This document shows positions 43,476-51,350 of a stretch of DNA of 64,000 nt, one piece after another. The notes beneath the pieces are model-generated. The model saw only the letters and a list, made by a program, of their open reading frames with translations. It was not told where the DNA came from and did not search any database. This DNA comes from Microtetraspora glauca (GTDB lineage: Bacteria > Actinomycetota > Actinomycetes > Streptomycetales > Streptomycetaceae). The translations under genes were made by a program, and so were the position numbers. The stretch spans positions 1 through 64,000 of the forward strand of contig JOFO01000035.1 in NCBI GenBank assembly GCA_000721275.1, given 5' to 3'. The stretch's first letter is position 1. Every line of letters begins with the position of its first letter.

Positions 43476-44734
43476 GCACCGGTACCGTCGCCAAGCCGAG
43501 CGCCGCTCCCCGCAAGCCCGTGCGCCGCAAGCTCACCTGGCCCTGGATCCTGCTGATCGTCGCGGCCGGCCTCGTCCTCTTCTCCCTCGTCCGCGTCGTC
43601 TCCGGCGCCGACGACCTGACCTCCGTCGGCCAGATCTCCGGCGCGCTCCGCCTCGCCGTCCCGATCGGCCTCGCCGGCCTCGGCGGCCTGTGGGCCGAGC
43701 GCGCGGGCGTGGTCAACATCGGTCTCGAAGGCATGCTGATCCTCGGCACCTGGTTCGGCGCCTGGGCCGGCTACCAGTGGGGCCCCTGGGTGGGCGTCCT
43801 CTTCGGCCTCCTCGGCGGCGCCCTCGGCGGCCTGCTGCACGCGATCATCACGGTCACGTTCAACGTGAACCACATCGTCTCCGGTGTGGCGATCAACATC
43901 CTCGCGGCCGGCTTCACGATGTACCTGTCGAACTTCACGTTCGGCGAGGCGGAGGGCGGCTCCTCCAAGCAGTCCCCGCGCATCGACCCGATCCAGAACA
44001 TCACGATTCCGGGCCTCTCCGACGGGCTGGCGGACCTCCAGCAGAAGCACTGGTTCCTGATCTCCGACCTCGCCGGCATCCTCGGCGGCCTGGTCACCGA
44101 CCTGTCGCTGCTCACCATCGTCGCGATCCTGCTGATCCCGGCCACCTGGTGGGTGCTGTGGCGCACGGCCTTCGGCCTGCGGCTCCGCTCCTGCGGCGAG
44201 AATCCGGTCGCCGCCGAGTCCCTCGGCGTCAACGTCTACAAGTACAAGTACATCGCGGTCGTCGTCTCCGGCGCCCTCGCCGGCCTCGGCGGCGCGTTCC
44301 TGGCGATCGTCTCCACCGGCATCTACCAGGAGGGCCAGACCGGCGGCCGCGGCTACATCGGTCTCGCCGCGATGATCTTCGGCAACTGGATGCCCGGCGG
44401 CATGGCGCTCGGCGCCGGCCTGTTCGGCTTCACCGACAGCCTCAAGATCCGCGGCGGCGCCGAGAACGTCCACGCGCTGCTGCTGCTCGTCGCGATCCTG
44501 CTGGTGCTCGCCGCCGCCTGGCAGCTGTACAAGAAGAAGTACGTGCCCGCGCTGATCGCCGCCGTCTTCGCGGCCGGGTTCTTCGTCTGGTACGCGCTCA
44601 CCGACCAGGTCCCGAGCCAGTTCGTCGACGCCGCGCCGTACATCACGACCCTGCTCGTGCTGGCCCTGTCCGCACAGCGGCTGAGGATGCCGAAGGCGGA
44701 CGGCCTGCCGTACCGGAAGGGCCAGGGCAAGTGA
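43472..44734 (+). CDS. nucleoside ABC transporter permease 2
   Basis: 420-residue permease with about ten helices, coupled to permease 1 by an ATGA overlap. LGGLWAERAGVVNIGLEGMLILGTWFGAW and LRLRSCGENPVAAESLGVNVYKYKYIAVV are typical of the second subunit of BMP-linked nucleoside importers. About 20 basic N-terminal residues precede the first helix, and the C-terminal tail (RMPKADGLPYRKGQGK) is cytoplasmic. Its stop overlaps the cdd start. Confidence 0.93.
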   Translation: MSTGTVAKPSAAPRKPVRRKLTWPWILLIVAAGLVLFSLVRVVSGADDLTSVGQISGALRLAVPIGLAGLGGLWAERAGVVNIGLEGMLILGTWFGAWAGYQWGPWVGVLFGLLGGALGGLLHAIITVTFNVNHIVSGVAINILAAGFTMYLSNFTFGEAEGGSSKQSPRIDPIQNITIPGLSDGLADLQQKHWFLISDLAGILGGLVTDLSLLTIVAILLIPATWWVLWRTAFGLRLRSCGENPVAAESLGVNVYKYKYIAVVVSGALAGLGGAFLAIVSTGIYQEGQTGGRGYIGLAAMIFGNWMPGGMALGAGLFGFTDSLKIRGGAENVHALLLLVAILLVLAAAWQLYKKKYVPALIAAVFAAGFFVWYALTDQVPSQFVDAAPYITTLLVLALSAQRLRMPKADGLPYRKGQGK

Positions 44735-45135
44735 CGCCGGCCCTGTCCGAGGCCGGCTGGGAGGCCCTGCGGGTCACGGCCCGGGACGCGATGTCCCGCG
44801 CCTACGCCCCGTACTCGGGCTACCCGGTCGGGGCCGCCGCCCTCGTCGACGACGGGCGGACGGTCTCCGGCTGCAACGTGGAGAACGCCTCCTTCGGGCT
44901 CGGCCTGTGCGCCGAGTGCGGCCTGGTCTCGCAGCTCCAGGCCACCGGCGGCGGCCGGCTCACCCACTTCGTGTGCGTGGACGGCCGCGGCGAACCCCTC
45001 GTCCCGTGCGGCCGGTGCCGGCAGCTCCTGTACGAGTTCGGCGGCCCGGACCTCGTCCTGGAGACGCCCGCCGGGTTCCTCACCCTGGCCGAGATGCTGC
45101 CGCAGGCCTTCGGCCCGGACCACCTCACCAAGTAA
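44731..45135 (+). CDS. cdd: cytidine deaminase
   Basis: 134-residue zinc enzyme converting cytidine and deoxycytidine to uridine forms. The catalytic Glu and first Zn-Cys are in NVENASFGLGLCAECGL and the other Zn cysteines in VPCGRCRQLL. SRAYAPYSGYPVGAAAL is the usual N-terminal substrate region. The GTG overlaps the permease stop by four bases, so uptake and first catabolic step are one operon. A strong terminator follows at 45142-45177. Confidence 0.96.
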   Translation: MTPALSEAGWEALRVTARDAMSRAYAPYSGYPVGAAALVDDGRTVSGCNVENASFGLGLCAECGLVSQLQATGGGRLTHFVCVDGRGEPLVPCGRCRQLLYEFGGPDLVLETPAGFLTLAEMLPQAFGPDHLTK

Positions 45136-45141
45136 CACCTC

Positions 45142-45177
45142 GGAGCGGCCCTTCCGGCACCATGGAAGGGCCGCTCC
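45142..45177 (+). terminator. terminator between cdd and deoA
   Basis: GGAGCGGCCCTTCC at 45142-45155 pairs perfectly over 14 bp with GGAAGGGCCGCTCC at 45164-45177. It implies that deoA has its own promoter. Confidence 0.75.
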
Positions 45178-45191
45178 CTCCGTTCCCCCCT

Positions 45192-45203
45192 CTATGCGCG
45201 TAG
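45192..45203 (+). promoter_or_regulatory. CTATGCGCGTAG operator copy before deoA
   Basis: CTATGCGCGTAG differs at one base from CTACGCGCGTAG and lies 16 bp before the deoA ATG, next to its GAAAGAGG ribosome site, so binding would block transcription start or early elongation. Confidence 0.6.
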
Positions 45204-45219
45204 AAAGAGGCACCCCGAC

Positions 45220-46497
45220 ATGGACGTCATCTCCGTCATCCGCACCAAGCGGGACAAGGGCGAGCTGAGCCCGGAGCAGATCGACTGGGTCATCGACGCC
45301 TACACCCGCGGCGTGGTCGCCGACGAGCAGATGTCCGCCCTGGCGATGGCGATCCTGCTCAACGGCATGAACCGCGAGGAGATCGCCCGCTGGACGGCCG
45401 CCATGATCGCCTCCGGCGAGCGCATGAACTTCGACGCGCTCTCCCGCCCGACCGCCGACAAGCACTCCACCGGCGGCGTCGGCGACAAGATCACCCTCCC
45501 GCTCGCCCCGCTCGTCGCCGCCTGCGGCGCGGCCGTCCCGCAGCTCTCCGGCCGCGGCCTCGGCCACACCGGCGGCACCCTCGACAAGCTGGAGTCCATC
45601 CCCGGCTGGCGCGCCCTGCTCTCCAACGAGGAGATGCTGCACGTCCTCGACACCACCGGCGCCGTCATCTGCGCGGCCGGTGACGGCCTCGCCCCCGCCG
45701 ACAAGAAGCTGTACGCGCTCCGCGACGTGACGGGCACCGTCGAGGCGATCCCGCTCATCGCCAGCTCCATCATGTCCAAGAAGATCGCCGAGGGCACCGG
45801 CTCCCTCGTCCTCGACGTCAAGGTCGGCACCGGCGCCTTCATGAAGACCATCGAGGACGCCCGCGAGCTGGCCTCCACCATGGTGGCGCTCGGCACCGAC
45901 AGCGGCGTGAAGACGGTCGCGCTCCTCACCGACATGTCGACCCCGCTCGGCCTGACGGCCGGCAACGCGCTGGAGGTCCGCGAGTCCGTCGAGGTCCTCG
46001 CCGGCGGCGGCCCGCAGGACGTCGTCGACCTGACGATCGCCCTCGCCGCCGAGATGCTGGCCGCGGCCGGCATCAAGGACGCCGACCCGGCGAAGGCCCT
46101 CAAGGACGGCTCCGCGATGGACGTCTGGCGCCGGATGATCGCGGCGCAGGGCGGCGACCCGGACGCGGCCCTCCCGGTCGCCCGCGAGCAGCACGTCGTC
46201 ACGGCCCCCGCCTCCGGCGTCCTGACCCGCCTCGACGCGTACGACATCGGCATCGCCGCCTGGCGCCTCGGCGCCGGCCGCGCCCGCAAGGAGGACCCGG
46301 TGCAGGCGGGCGCCGGCGTCGAGCTGCACGCCAAGCCGGGCGACACGGTGACGGCGGGCCAGCCGCTCCTCACCCTCCACACGGACACCCCGGAGAAGTT
46401 CGACTACGCCCTGGCGTCCCTCGACGCCGCCTGGGACATCGCCCCCGAGGGCACCGCCTTCACCCCGACCCCGATCGTGCTGGACCGCATCGCGTAA
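45220..46497 (+). CDS. deoA: thymidine phosphorylase
   Basis: 425-residue homodimeric phosphorolytic enzyme that splits thymidine or deoxyuridine to base and deoxyribose-1-phosphate. Family features are ADKHSTGGVGDKITLPLAPLVAACGA with the phosphate-binding loop, SGRGLGHTGGTLDKLESIPGW, and the C-terminal domain ending VTAGQPLLTLHTDTPEKF. It acts after cdd in pyrimidine salvage. ATG with AAAGAGG is clear. It has its own operator and follows a terminator, so it is probably regulated together with the ABC/cdd operon in trans. Confidence 0.96.
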   Translation: MDVISVIRTKRDKGELSPEQIDWVIDAYTRGVVADEQMSALAMAILLNGMNREEIARWTAAMIASGERMNFDALSRPTADKHSTGGVGDKITLPLAPLVAACGAAVPQLSGRGLGHTGGTLDKLESIPGWRALLSNEEMLHVLDTTGAVICAAGDGLAPADKKLYALRDVTGTVEAIPLIASSIMSKKIAEGTGSLVLDVKVGTGAFMKTIEDARELASTMVALGTDSGVKTVALLTDMSTPLGLTAGNALEVRESVEVLAGGGPQDVVDLTIALAAEMLAAAGIKDADPAKALKDGSAMDVWRRMIAAQGGDPDAALPVAREQHVVTAPASGVLTRLDAYDIGIAAWRLGAGRARKEDPVQAGAGVELHAKPGDTVTAGQPLLTLHTDTPEKFDYALASLDAAWDIAPEGTAFTPTPIVLDRIA

Positions 46498-46530
46498 CGG
46501 CCCTGGCATGTGCCATTGACACCTTCGGGT

Positions 46531-46564
46531 GAACGGGACCGGTGGACCTCCGCCGGTCCCGTTC
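46531..46564. terminator. hairpin after deoA
   Basis: GAACGGGACCGG at 46531-46542 pairs perfectly with CCGGTCCCGTTC at 46553-46564. It lies 33 bp after the deoA stop. Confidence 0.75.
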
Positions 46565-46604
46565 GGCATGCTGGGATCGGTGACGACCGATTGAGGAGCA
46601 CACC

Positions 46605-47195
46605 ATGAGCGCACTCGCTGCCGAGCCCGACGCCGACGCGGGCAACGGCTGGGAGGACCTGGTCCGTCGCTGGGAGTCGATGGACTGGCCCGAGGGCTGC
46701 AAGGTGGAGATCATCGAGGGGATCATCACCGTGGCACCCACGCCATCCGCACGACACAACAGCATCGCCTACCGGGTTCTGCGGCGGCTCACGACCGTCA
46801 TCCCCGAGGACTGGGGCGTCTACCAGACGCAGTCCGTCTCGATTGCGAGCCGCATGAGCGCCTTCATCCCCGATCTCCTCGTGGCTCCGCTGGACGAACT
46901 GGACGGACCCGGCCATCTCATTCCCGCCACGGCCGCGGAACTCGTGGTCGAAGTCACTTCGCCGTCGAACGCGAGCACCGACCGGATCACGAAGGCCGCC
47001 GTCTACGCGGAAGCCGGCGTACCGCTCTACCTCCTCATCGACCGCCATGCCCCCGGCGGCCCCACCGTCACCCTCTACGGCGAGCCGAAGGACTCCGTCT
47101 ACCGGGTCCTGAGCGCCGCCCCGTTCGGCGGGAAGATCCACCTCCCCGCCCCCTTCGACCTGACCCTCGACACCGCCGAGTTCCCCGTCAGCTGA
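46605..47195 (+). CDS. Uma2-family (DUF820) nuclease-fold protein
   Basis: 196-residue protein of the Uma2 family, which has a PD-(D/E)XK endonuclease fold and is expanded in cyanobacteria and actinobacteria. The catalytic pattern is visible as FIPDLLVAPLDEL, then AAELVVEVTSPSN, then DRITKAAVYAEAGVPLYLLID. N-terminal EGCKVEIIEGIITVAPTP is typical. Function in cells is unknown; no partner toxin/antitoxin or restriction gene is adjacent. ATG with GAGGAG eight bases upstream. Its stop is only 7 bp from the convergent HAD gene's stop... the two converge tail to tail with an 8-bp overlap. Confidence 0.9.
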   Translation: MSALAAEPDADAGNGWEDLVRRWESMDWPEGCKVEIIEGIITVAPTPSARHNSIAYRVLRRLTTVIPEDWGVYQTQSVSIASRMSAFIPDLLVAPLDELDGPGHLIPATAAELVVEVTSPSNASTDRITKAAVYAEAGVPLYLLIDRHAPGGPTVTLYGEPKDSVYRVLSAAPFGGKIHLPAPFDLTLDTAEFPVS

Positions 47196-47841
47196 CCCCC
47201 AGCAGCCCCGTCAGCTCGCGCATGTCGGTGAAGGTCACCGTGCCGGGGCCCTCCAGGCGGTGGGCCGGGGTGAGGCCGCCCGTGTAGCCGTACGCGCGCA
47301 TGCCGGCGGCGCGGGCCGCACGGACGCCGTAAGGGCTGTCCTCCACGACCGCGCACCGCTCCGGCGGGACGCCCAGGGTGGCCGCCGCGTGCAGGAAGAG
47401 GTCCGGGGCGGGCTTGCCGCGCGGCACGTCGCGGGCGCTGAAGATCCGGCCCTCGAAGCGGTCGAGCAGGCCGGTGCGGGTCAGGTTGCGGCGGATCTCC
47501 GCGTGACTGCCGTTGGACGCCAGGCAGTACGGCACCGACAGCGCGTCCAGGACCTCGGTCACCCCCTCGACCGCCGTCAGCTCGGCGTCGAACACCGTCT
47601 CGTACCGGATCCGGTACGGCTCCTGCCAGCCCGGTTCCAGCGGCCGGCCGCGGCGCTCCTCGACGAGGGCCGTCCACACCTCGACCGGCGAGCCCACGAA
47701 GTGCTCCACCAGCTCGGCCTCGGTGAACTCGGCGCCCAGCTCCCCGAAGACCTCCCGGTCCACCCGGCAGTAGAGCCGTTCGCTGTCCACCAGCACGCCG
47801 TCACAGTCGAAGATCACCAGTTCGACAGGGTGAGAAGTCAT
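47188..47841 (-). CDS. HAD-superfamily hydrolase (beta-phosphoglucomutase/GS1-like)
   Basis: 217-residue HAD phosphatase/mutase. Motif I is VIFDCDGVLVDSERLYC, motif II CLASNGSHAEI, motif III the Lys in VPRGKPAPDLFL, and motif IV CAVVEDSPYGVRAARAAGM. A helical cap of about 65 residues follows motif I, as in beta-phosphoglucomutase relatives. The substrate is not defined. ATG at 47841 with TAGTCT seven bases upstream is leaderless; upstream in-frame extension is unrelated. It overlaps the Uma2 stop region by 8 bp and is divergent from the STAS gene. Confidence 0.9.
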   Translation of the reverse strand: MTSHPVELVIFDCDGVLVDSERLYCRVDREVFGELGAEFTEAELVEHFVGSPVEVWTALVEERRGRPLEPGWQEPYRIRYETVFDAELTAVEGVTEVLDALSVPYCLASNGSHAEIRRNLTRTGLLDRFEGRIFSARDVPRGKPAPDLFLHAAATLGVPPERCAVVEDSPYGVRAARAAGMRAYGYTGGLTPAHRLEGPGTVTFTDMRELTGLLGVS

Positions 47842-47859
47842 GATCGTGAGACTAACGCG

Positions 47860-48159
47860 ATGAGTTCCGGCCGTCCCGGCGGTCATCCCCTCGTGGACAC
47901 CAGTCAGCCGCTCGTCGTGACCCTGCCCGCCCGGCCGACCCGCGAGGAGGTCGCCCGGCTCTGCGCCGCGCTCGCCGCGGCGCCCCCCGGCGACGTGCGC
48001 TGCCGGATCCCCGCGGAGGCGCACGGCCTCGCGGCCGTCGACGCCCTCGCCCGGCTCGCGCTCACGGCGCGCCGCCACGGCCACCGGCTGGCCTTCGACG
48101 GAGCAGGACCCGACCTCACGGCCCTGCTCCGCCTCACCGGCCTCGACGAGGTGCTGTGA
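47860..48159 (+). CDS. STAS-domain-like protein (anti-anti-sigma fold)
   Basis: 99-residue protein with an approximate STAS pattern: LVVTLPARPTREEVARLCAAL, then DVRCRIP, then a helix DALARLALTARRHGHRLAFDGAGPDLTALLRLTGLDEVL. The phosphorylatable Ser/Thr of SpoIIAA-type proteins is not obvious, so a sigma-regulation role is only suggested. The start is uncertain: ATG at 47860 is used, GTG at 47893 is possible. It shares a 18-bp intergenic region with the divergent HAD gene and converges with the next sigma factor 4 bp away. Confidence 0.65.
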   Translation: MSSGRPGGHPLVDTSQPLVVTLPARPTREEVARLCAALAAAPPGDVRCRIPAEAHGLAAVDALARLALTARRHGHRLAFDGAGPDLTALLRLTGLDEVL

Positions 48160-48163
48160 CGGG

Positions 48164-49135
48164 CTACGCCTCCAGCCGCTCCGGCAGGTCGAAGAGCGGG
48201 AACCAGCGCGGGGTGTCCAGGAAGAAGTCCATCCCGGCCACCTTGCCGTCCCGCAGCTCCAGGACGATCAGCGCCCACGGGCTGTAACCGCCCTCCGGGT
48301 CCGGGTGGTAGTGCGCGAAGGCCGGCGAGCCGTTGGCGACCGTCGGCACCAGCTTCGAGCCGCGGCACACGTCGCCGACGCCCAGCATCCAGCCCACGAT
48401 GTTGTCGTGGCCCTGCAGCCAGAGGTCGAACGGCGGCATGGTCATGGTCGCGTCCTCGTGGAGGAGCGCCGTCAGCGCCTGCATGTCGTAGCCCTCGAAC
48501 GCCGCCACGTACCGCTCCAGCAGCGCCTGCTGCTCCTCGTCCAGCGGGTCCGCCGCGTCCGACTCGGCCGGGGCCTGCTCGGCGATGGTCGCCCGGGCCC
48601 GCTGGAGCGCGCTGTTCACCGAGGCGACCGAGGTGTCGAGCAGTTCGGCGACCTCGGCGGCCTTCCACGCCAGCACCTCGCGCAGGATCAGCACCGCCCG
48701 CTGCTTGGGCGCCAGGTGCTGGAGCGCGGCGACGAACGCGAGCCGCACCGTCTCCCGGTGCAGCGCCGCCTCGGCCGGGTCGCCGGCGGTGGGCAGGACG
48801 CGTCCGTCCGGGATCGGCTCCAGCCAGGTGATCTCCGGCTGCTTCACGAGCTGCGCCTGCGCGACCGGCGTCGGCCCGGAGAGGTCCATCGGCCTGGCCC
48901 GCTTGTTCCCCGCGTTCAGCGCGTCGAGGCACACGTTGGTCGCGATCCGGTACAGCCAGGACCGCAGCGAGGAGCGCCCCTCGAAGGAGTCGAGCGCCTT
49001 CCAGGCCCGCACCATCGTGTCCTGCACGGCGTCCTCGGCCTCGAAGGACGAACCGAGCATCCGGTAGCAGTAACCGGTCAGCTCGCGCCGGTACTTGTCG
49101 AGTTCATCGGTCGTCACCACGGCGGTCTCACCCAT
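48164..49135 (-). CDS. ECF-type sigma factor with C-terminal SnoaL-like domain
   Basis: 323-residue sigma factor. Region 2 appears as AEDAVQDTMVRAWKALDSFEGRSSLRSWLYRIATNVCLDALNAGNKR and region 4 as LAPKQRAVLILREVLAWKAAEVAELLDTSVASVNSALQRARATI. From about residue 210 a SnoaL/NTF2-like domain follows (LLERYVAAFEGYDMQALTALLHEDATMTMPPFDLWLQG), ending PRWFPLFDLPERLEA. In this ECF class the C-terminal domain replaces a separate anti-sigma, tuning activity itself. The signal is unknown. The start is ATG (MGETAVVTTDELDKYRREL). No anti-sigma is adjacent. Confidence 0.92.
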   Translation of the reverse strand: MGETAVVTTDELDKYRRELTGYCYRMLGSSFEAEDAVQDTMVRAWKALDSFEGRSSLRSWLYRIATNVCLDALNAGNKRARPMDLSGPTPVAQAQLVKQPEITWLEPIPDGRVLPTAGDPAEAALHRETVRLAFVAALQHLAPKQRAVLILREVLAWKAAEVAELLDTSVASVNSALQRARATIAEQAPAESDAADPLDEEQQALLERYVAAFEGYDMQALTALLHEDATMTMPPFDLWLQGHDNIVGWMLGVGDVCRGSKLVPTVANGSPAFAHYHPDPEGGYSPWALIVLELRDGKVAGMDFFLDTPRWFPLFDLPERLEA

Positions 49136-49152
49136 CGCGTCCCCACTCGCCC

Positions 49153-49183
49153 CTCACCGGCGCCGTCGTTCGGCACCGGTGAG
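49153..49183 (-). terminator. hairpin between the L,D-transpeptidase and sigma genes
   Basis: CTCACCGGCGCCG at 49153-49165 pairs with CGGCACCGGTGAG at 49171-49183 with a single mismatch around TCGTT. It lies in the sigma leader and after the L,D-transpeptidase stop. Confidence 0.5.
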
Positions 49184-49216
49184 AGCGAAGCTACCGCAGC
49201 GCACCGACAGCCGGGG

Positions 49217-49924
49217 TCAGGTTCCCGGCTTCCGTCCGTACACGTAGACGTCGTCGCCGTTGCGCAGCAGGTTCCAGTACGCCTTCGCGTCCGCCGACCG
49301 CATGTTCACGCAGCCGCCCGAACCCGGCGGGTTCCACATCGACTTGGTGGTCGAGTGGAACGCCTGGCCGCCGTCGAAGAACTGCGCGTACGGCATGGAG
49401 ACGTGGTAGATCGTCGACCAGTGGTTGATGTTCCGCCAGTAGATCTTCTTGGCGCCGGTACGGGTCTCGGTGCCGTCCTTGCCGGTGCGCACCGGCACCG
49501 GGCCGTACTTCAGGCGCGAGCCGTCCTGGATCCAGCTGAGCTGGCGGGTGAGGTCCACGCAGGCGATCCGGCCCTTGTTGGTCGGGCACGTGCCGGCCTT
49601 GTTCGGGTTCTTCCCGGCCGCCTTCTGCTGGATCATCGTGTTCATGGTGCGCCAGGTGACCGGTCCGGCGTAGCCCATGGTCGGCGTGATGCCGTGCTTG
49701 CGCTGGAACGCCTGGATGGCCTGGCAGTCGCCGAGCGACTGGCGCCCGTCGACGGTGCGGCCGAGGAACTTCTCGACCTGCTTCTGGTACGGGCCCGTCG
49801 TCACGTTGCACGAGGCGGCCTGGGCCGGTGCGGCGCCCAGCACGAGGGCCGCGGGAACGAGCAGCGAGGTGAGGCCGGCGGCTATGCCGGCTCTCTTCCC
49901 CGCCCGGTGCGTGAATCCGTTCAT
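49217..49924 (-). CDS. secreted L,D-transpeptidase
   Basis: 235-residue Sec-secreted YkuD enzyme. The signal peptide ends at AAPAQAAS. An N-terminal peptidoglycan-binding-like part (VEKFLGRTVDGRQSLGDCQAIQAFQRKHGITPTMGYAGPVTW) is followed by the YkuD catalytic end HSTTKSMW...GSGGCVNMRSADA. Unlike the lipoprotein at 26038-26901 it has no lipobox, and its region before the Cys reads GSGGC rather than ASHGC, so the usual His preceding the Gly-Cys is replaced by Gly. The ATG has GGGGGAG nine bases upstream; a TTG three codons earlier is in frame. The two transpeptidases may act at different layers. Confidence 0.9.
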   Translation of the reverse strand: MNGFTHRAGKRAGIAAGLTSLLVPAALVLGAAPAQAASCNVTTGPYQKQVEKFLGRTVDGRQSLGDCQAIQAFQRKHGITPTMGYAGPVTWRTMNTMIQQKAAGKNPNKAGTCPTNKGRIACVDLTRQLSWIQDGSRLKYGPVPVRTGKDGTETRTGAKKIYWRNINHWSTIYHVSMPYAQFFDGGQAFHSTTKSMWNPPGSGGCVNMRSADAKAYWNLLRNGDDVYVYGRKPGT

Positions 49925-49973
49925 GATCGTCAACTCCCCCTTGAGTCCTGATATTTGGGACGACCGGGGGAGG

Positions 49974-49999
49974 GGTCCGGTTGCACCGGGGGCCGGACC
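49974..49999. terminator. short hairpin between the MFS and L,D-transpeptidase genes
   Basis: GGTCCGG at 49974-49980 pairs with CCGGACC at 49993-49999. It lies 27 bp beyond the MFS stop and is a modest terminator candidate. Confidence 0.4.
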
Positions 50000-50025
50000 G
50001 TGACGAGACGGTCACCCGGGCGTGC

Positions 50026-51288
50026 TCAGACCGTCACCGGGCGGATCCGCCGCGCCTCGACGCGCGCGCTGTGCGACCCGTACAGCGTGATCGAGACGAC
50101 GCCTGCCACGGCCACCAGGCCGATCCCGACGGTCCCGGCCCAGCCGCCCGCGTGGAAGGCGAGCGCGCCGAGCGTGCCGCCCGCGCTGGAGCCCAGGTAG
50201 TAGGCGGACTGGTAGAGCGCCGACGCCTGCGCGCGGCCCGTCTTCGCGGTCCGGCTCACCGAGGACGACGCCACCGCGTGGCCCGCGAAGAAGCCGGCGG
50301 TGATGAGGACCAGGCCCGCCACGACCCCGGCCAGGGTGTCGGAGAGGGAGAGCAGCAGACCCGCCGCGGTGGTGGAGACCGCCAGGTACAGCGCCCCGCG
50401 CCGGCCCAGCCGGCCGACCAGCTTCCCGGCCGCCGCCGACGACACCGTACCGACCAGGTACACCAGGAAGACCGAGCCGATCACGCCCTGCGGCAGCGAG
50501 AACGGCGCCTCCGCGAGCCGGTAGCCGATCACCGTGTACACGGCGCCGAAGACCGTCATGAACAGCGCGCCGATCCCGTACAGGCGCACCAGCAGCGGGT
50601 CCGCCAGGTGCCCCTTCACCGTGGCGGCGAGCGCCTTCGGGTTCAGCGTGCCCGGGGTGAAGTGACGGGCCTTCGGCAGCAGCGCCCGGAAGGCGAGCGC
50701 GCACAGCACCGCCGTCACGCCGACGGCGGCCAGTCCCGCGCGCCAGCCCCACAGCTGCGCCACCCAGCCGGTGACGATCCGGCCGCTCATGCCGCCGATC
50801 GAGTTGCCCGCGACGAAGAGGCCGATGGCGCCGATCAGCGCCCGGGGCCGCACCTCCTCGGCCAGGTACGCCATCGCCGAGGCCGGAAGGCCGGCGAGCG
50901 CCGCGCCCTGCACCGCCCGCAGCGCGATCAGCACCTCCAGGCTGGGCGCGAAGGGCACCAGGAGCGCGACGCCGACCGCGACCGAGAGGGAGGCGGTCAT
51001 CATCGTGCGCCGGCCGTAGCGCTCCGACAGCGCGCTGAGCGGCAGCACGCACAGGGCGAGCGCGCCGGTGGCGGCGGAGACGGTCCAGGAGGCGGCGGAG
51101 GCGGTGGCGCCGAACTCGGCGGAGATCGCCGGGAGGAGGGCCTGCGTGGAGTAGAGGAGGGCGAAGGCGGCCAGTCCGGCGGCGAAGAGCGCGAGGCTCA
51201 TCCGGCGGTGGCCGGGGGTGCCGGGGGCGAGGCGGGTGTCGGCGGACGCGGCGGTGGCGGCGTCCGCCTCGGTACTGGCGGAAGGCAT
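50026..51288 (-). CDS. MFS transporter
   Basis: 420-residue major facilitator with twelve predicted helices. The A-like motif between helices 2 and 3 is visible as ALSERYGRRTMMTASL, and the second-half equivalent as KLVGRLGRRGALYLAV. FALLYSTQALLPAISAEFGATASAASWTVSAATGALAL near the start resembles the YnfM/arabinose-efflux subgroup. The substrate is not known. ATG is leaderless with TACGTT six bases upstream. It is divergent from the LysR gene (62 bp), the usual arrangement for a regulator and its target. Confidence 0.92.
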   Translation of the reverse strand: MPSASTEADAATAASADTRLAPGTPGHRRMSLALFAAGLAAFALLYSTQALLPAISAEFGATASAASWTVSAATGALALCVLPLSALSERYGRRTMMTASLSVAVGVALLVPFAPSLEVLIALRAVQGAALAGLPASAMAYLAEEVRPRALIGAIGLFVAGNSIGGMSGRIVTGWVAQLWGWRAGLAAVGVTAVLCALAFRALLPKARHFTPGTLNPKALAATVKGHLADPLLVRLYGIGALFMTVFGAVYTVIGYRLAEAPFSLPQGVIGSVFLVYLVGTVSSAAAGKLVGRLGRRGALYLAVSTTAAGLLLSLSDTLAGVVAGLVLITAGFFAGHAVASSSVSRTAKTGRAQASALYQSAYYLGSSAGGTLGALAFHAGGWAGTVGIGLVAVAGVVSITLYGSHSARVEARRIRPVTV

Positions 51289-51350
51289 GCCCCGAACGTA
51301 GGCCGACGGGCTTCATGCGTCCAATGCACGGAACTGCTGTAATCGTTCCC

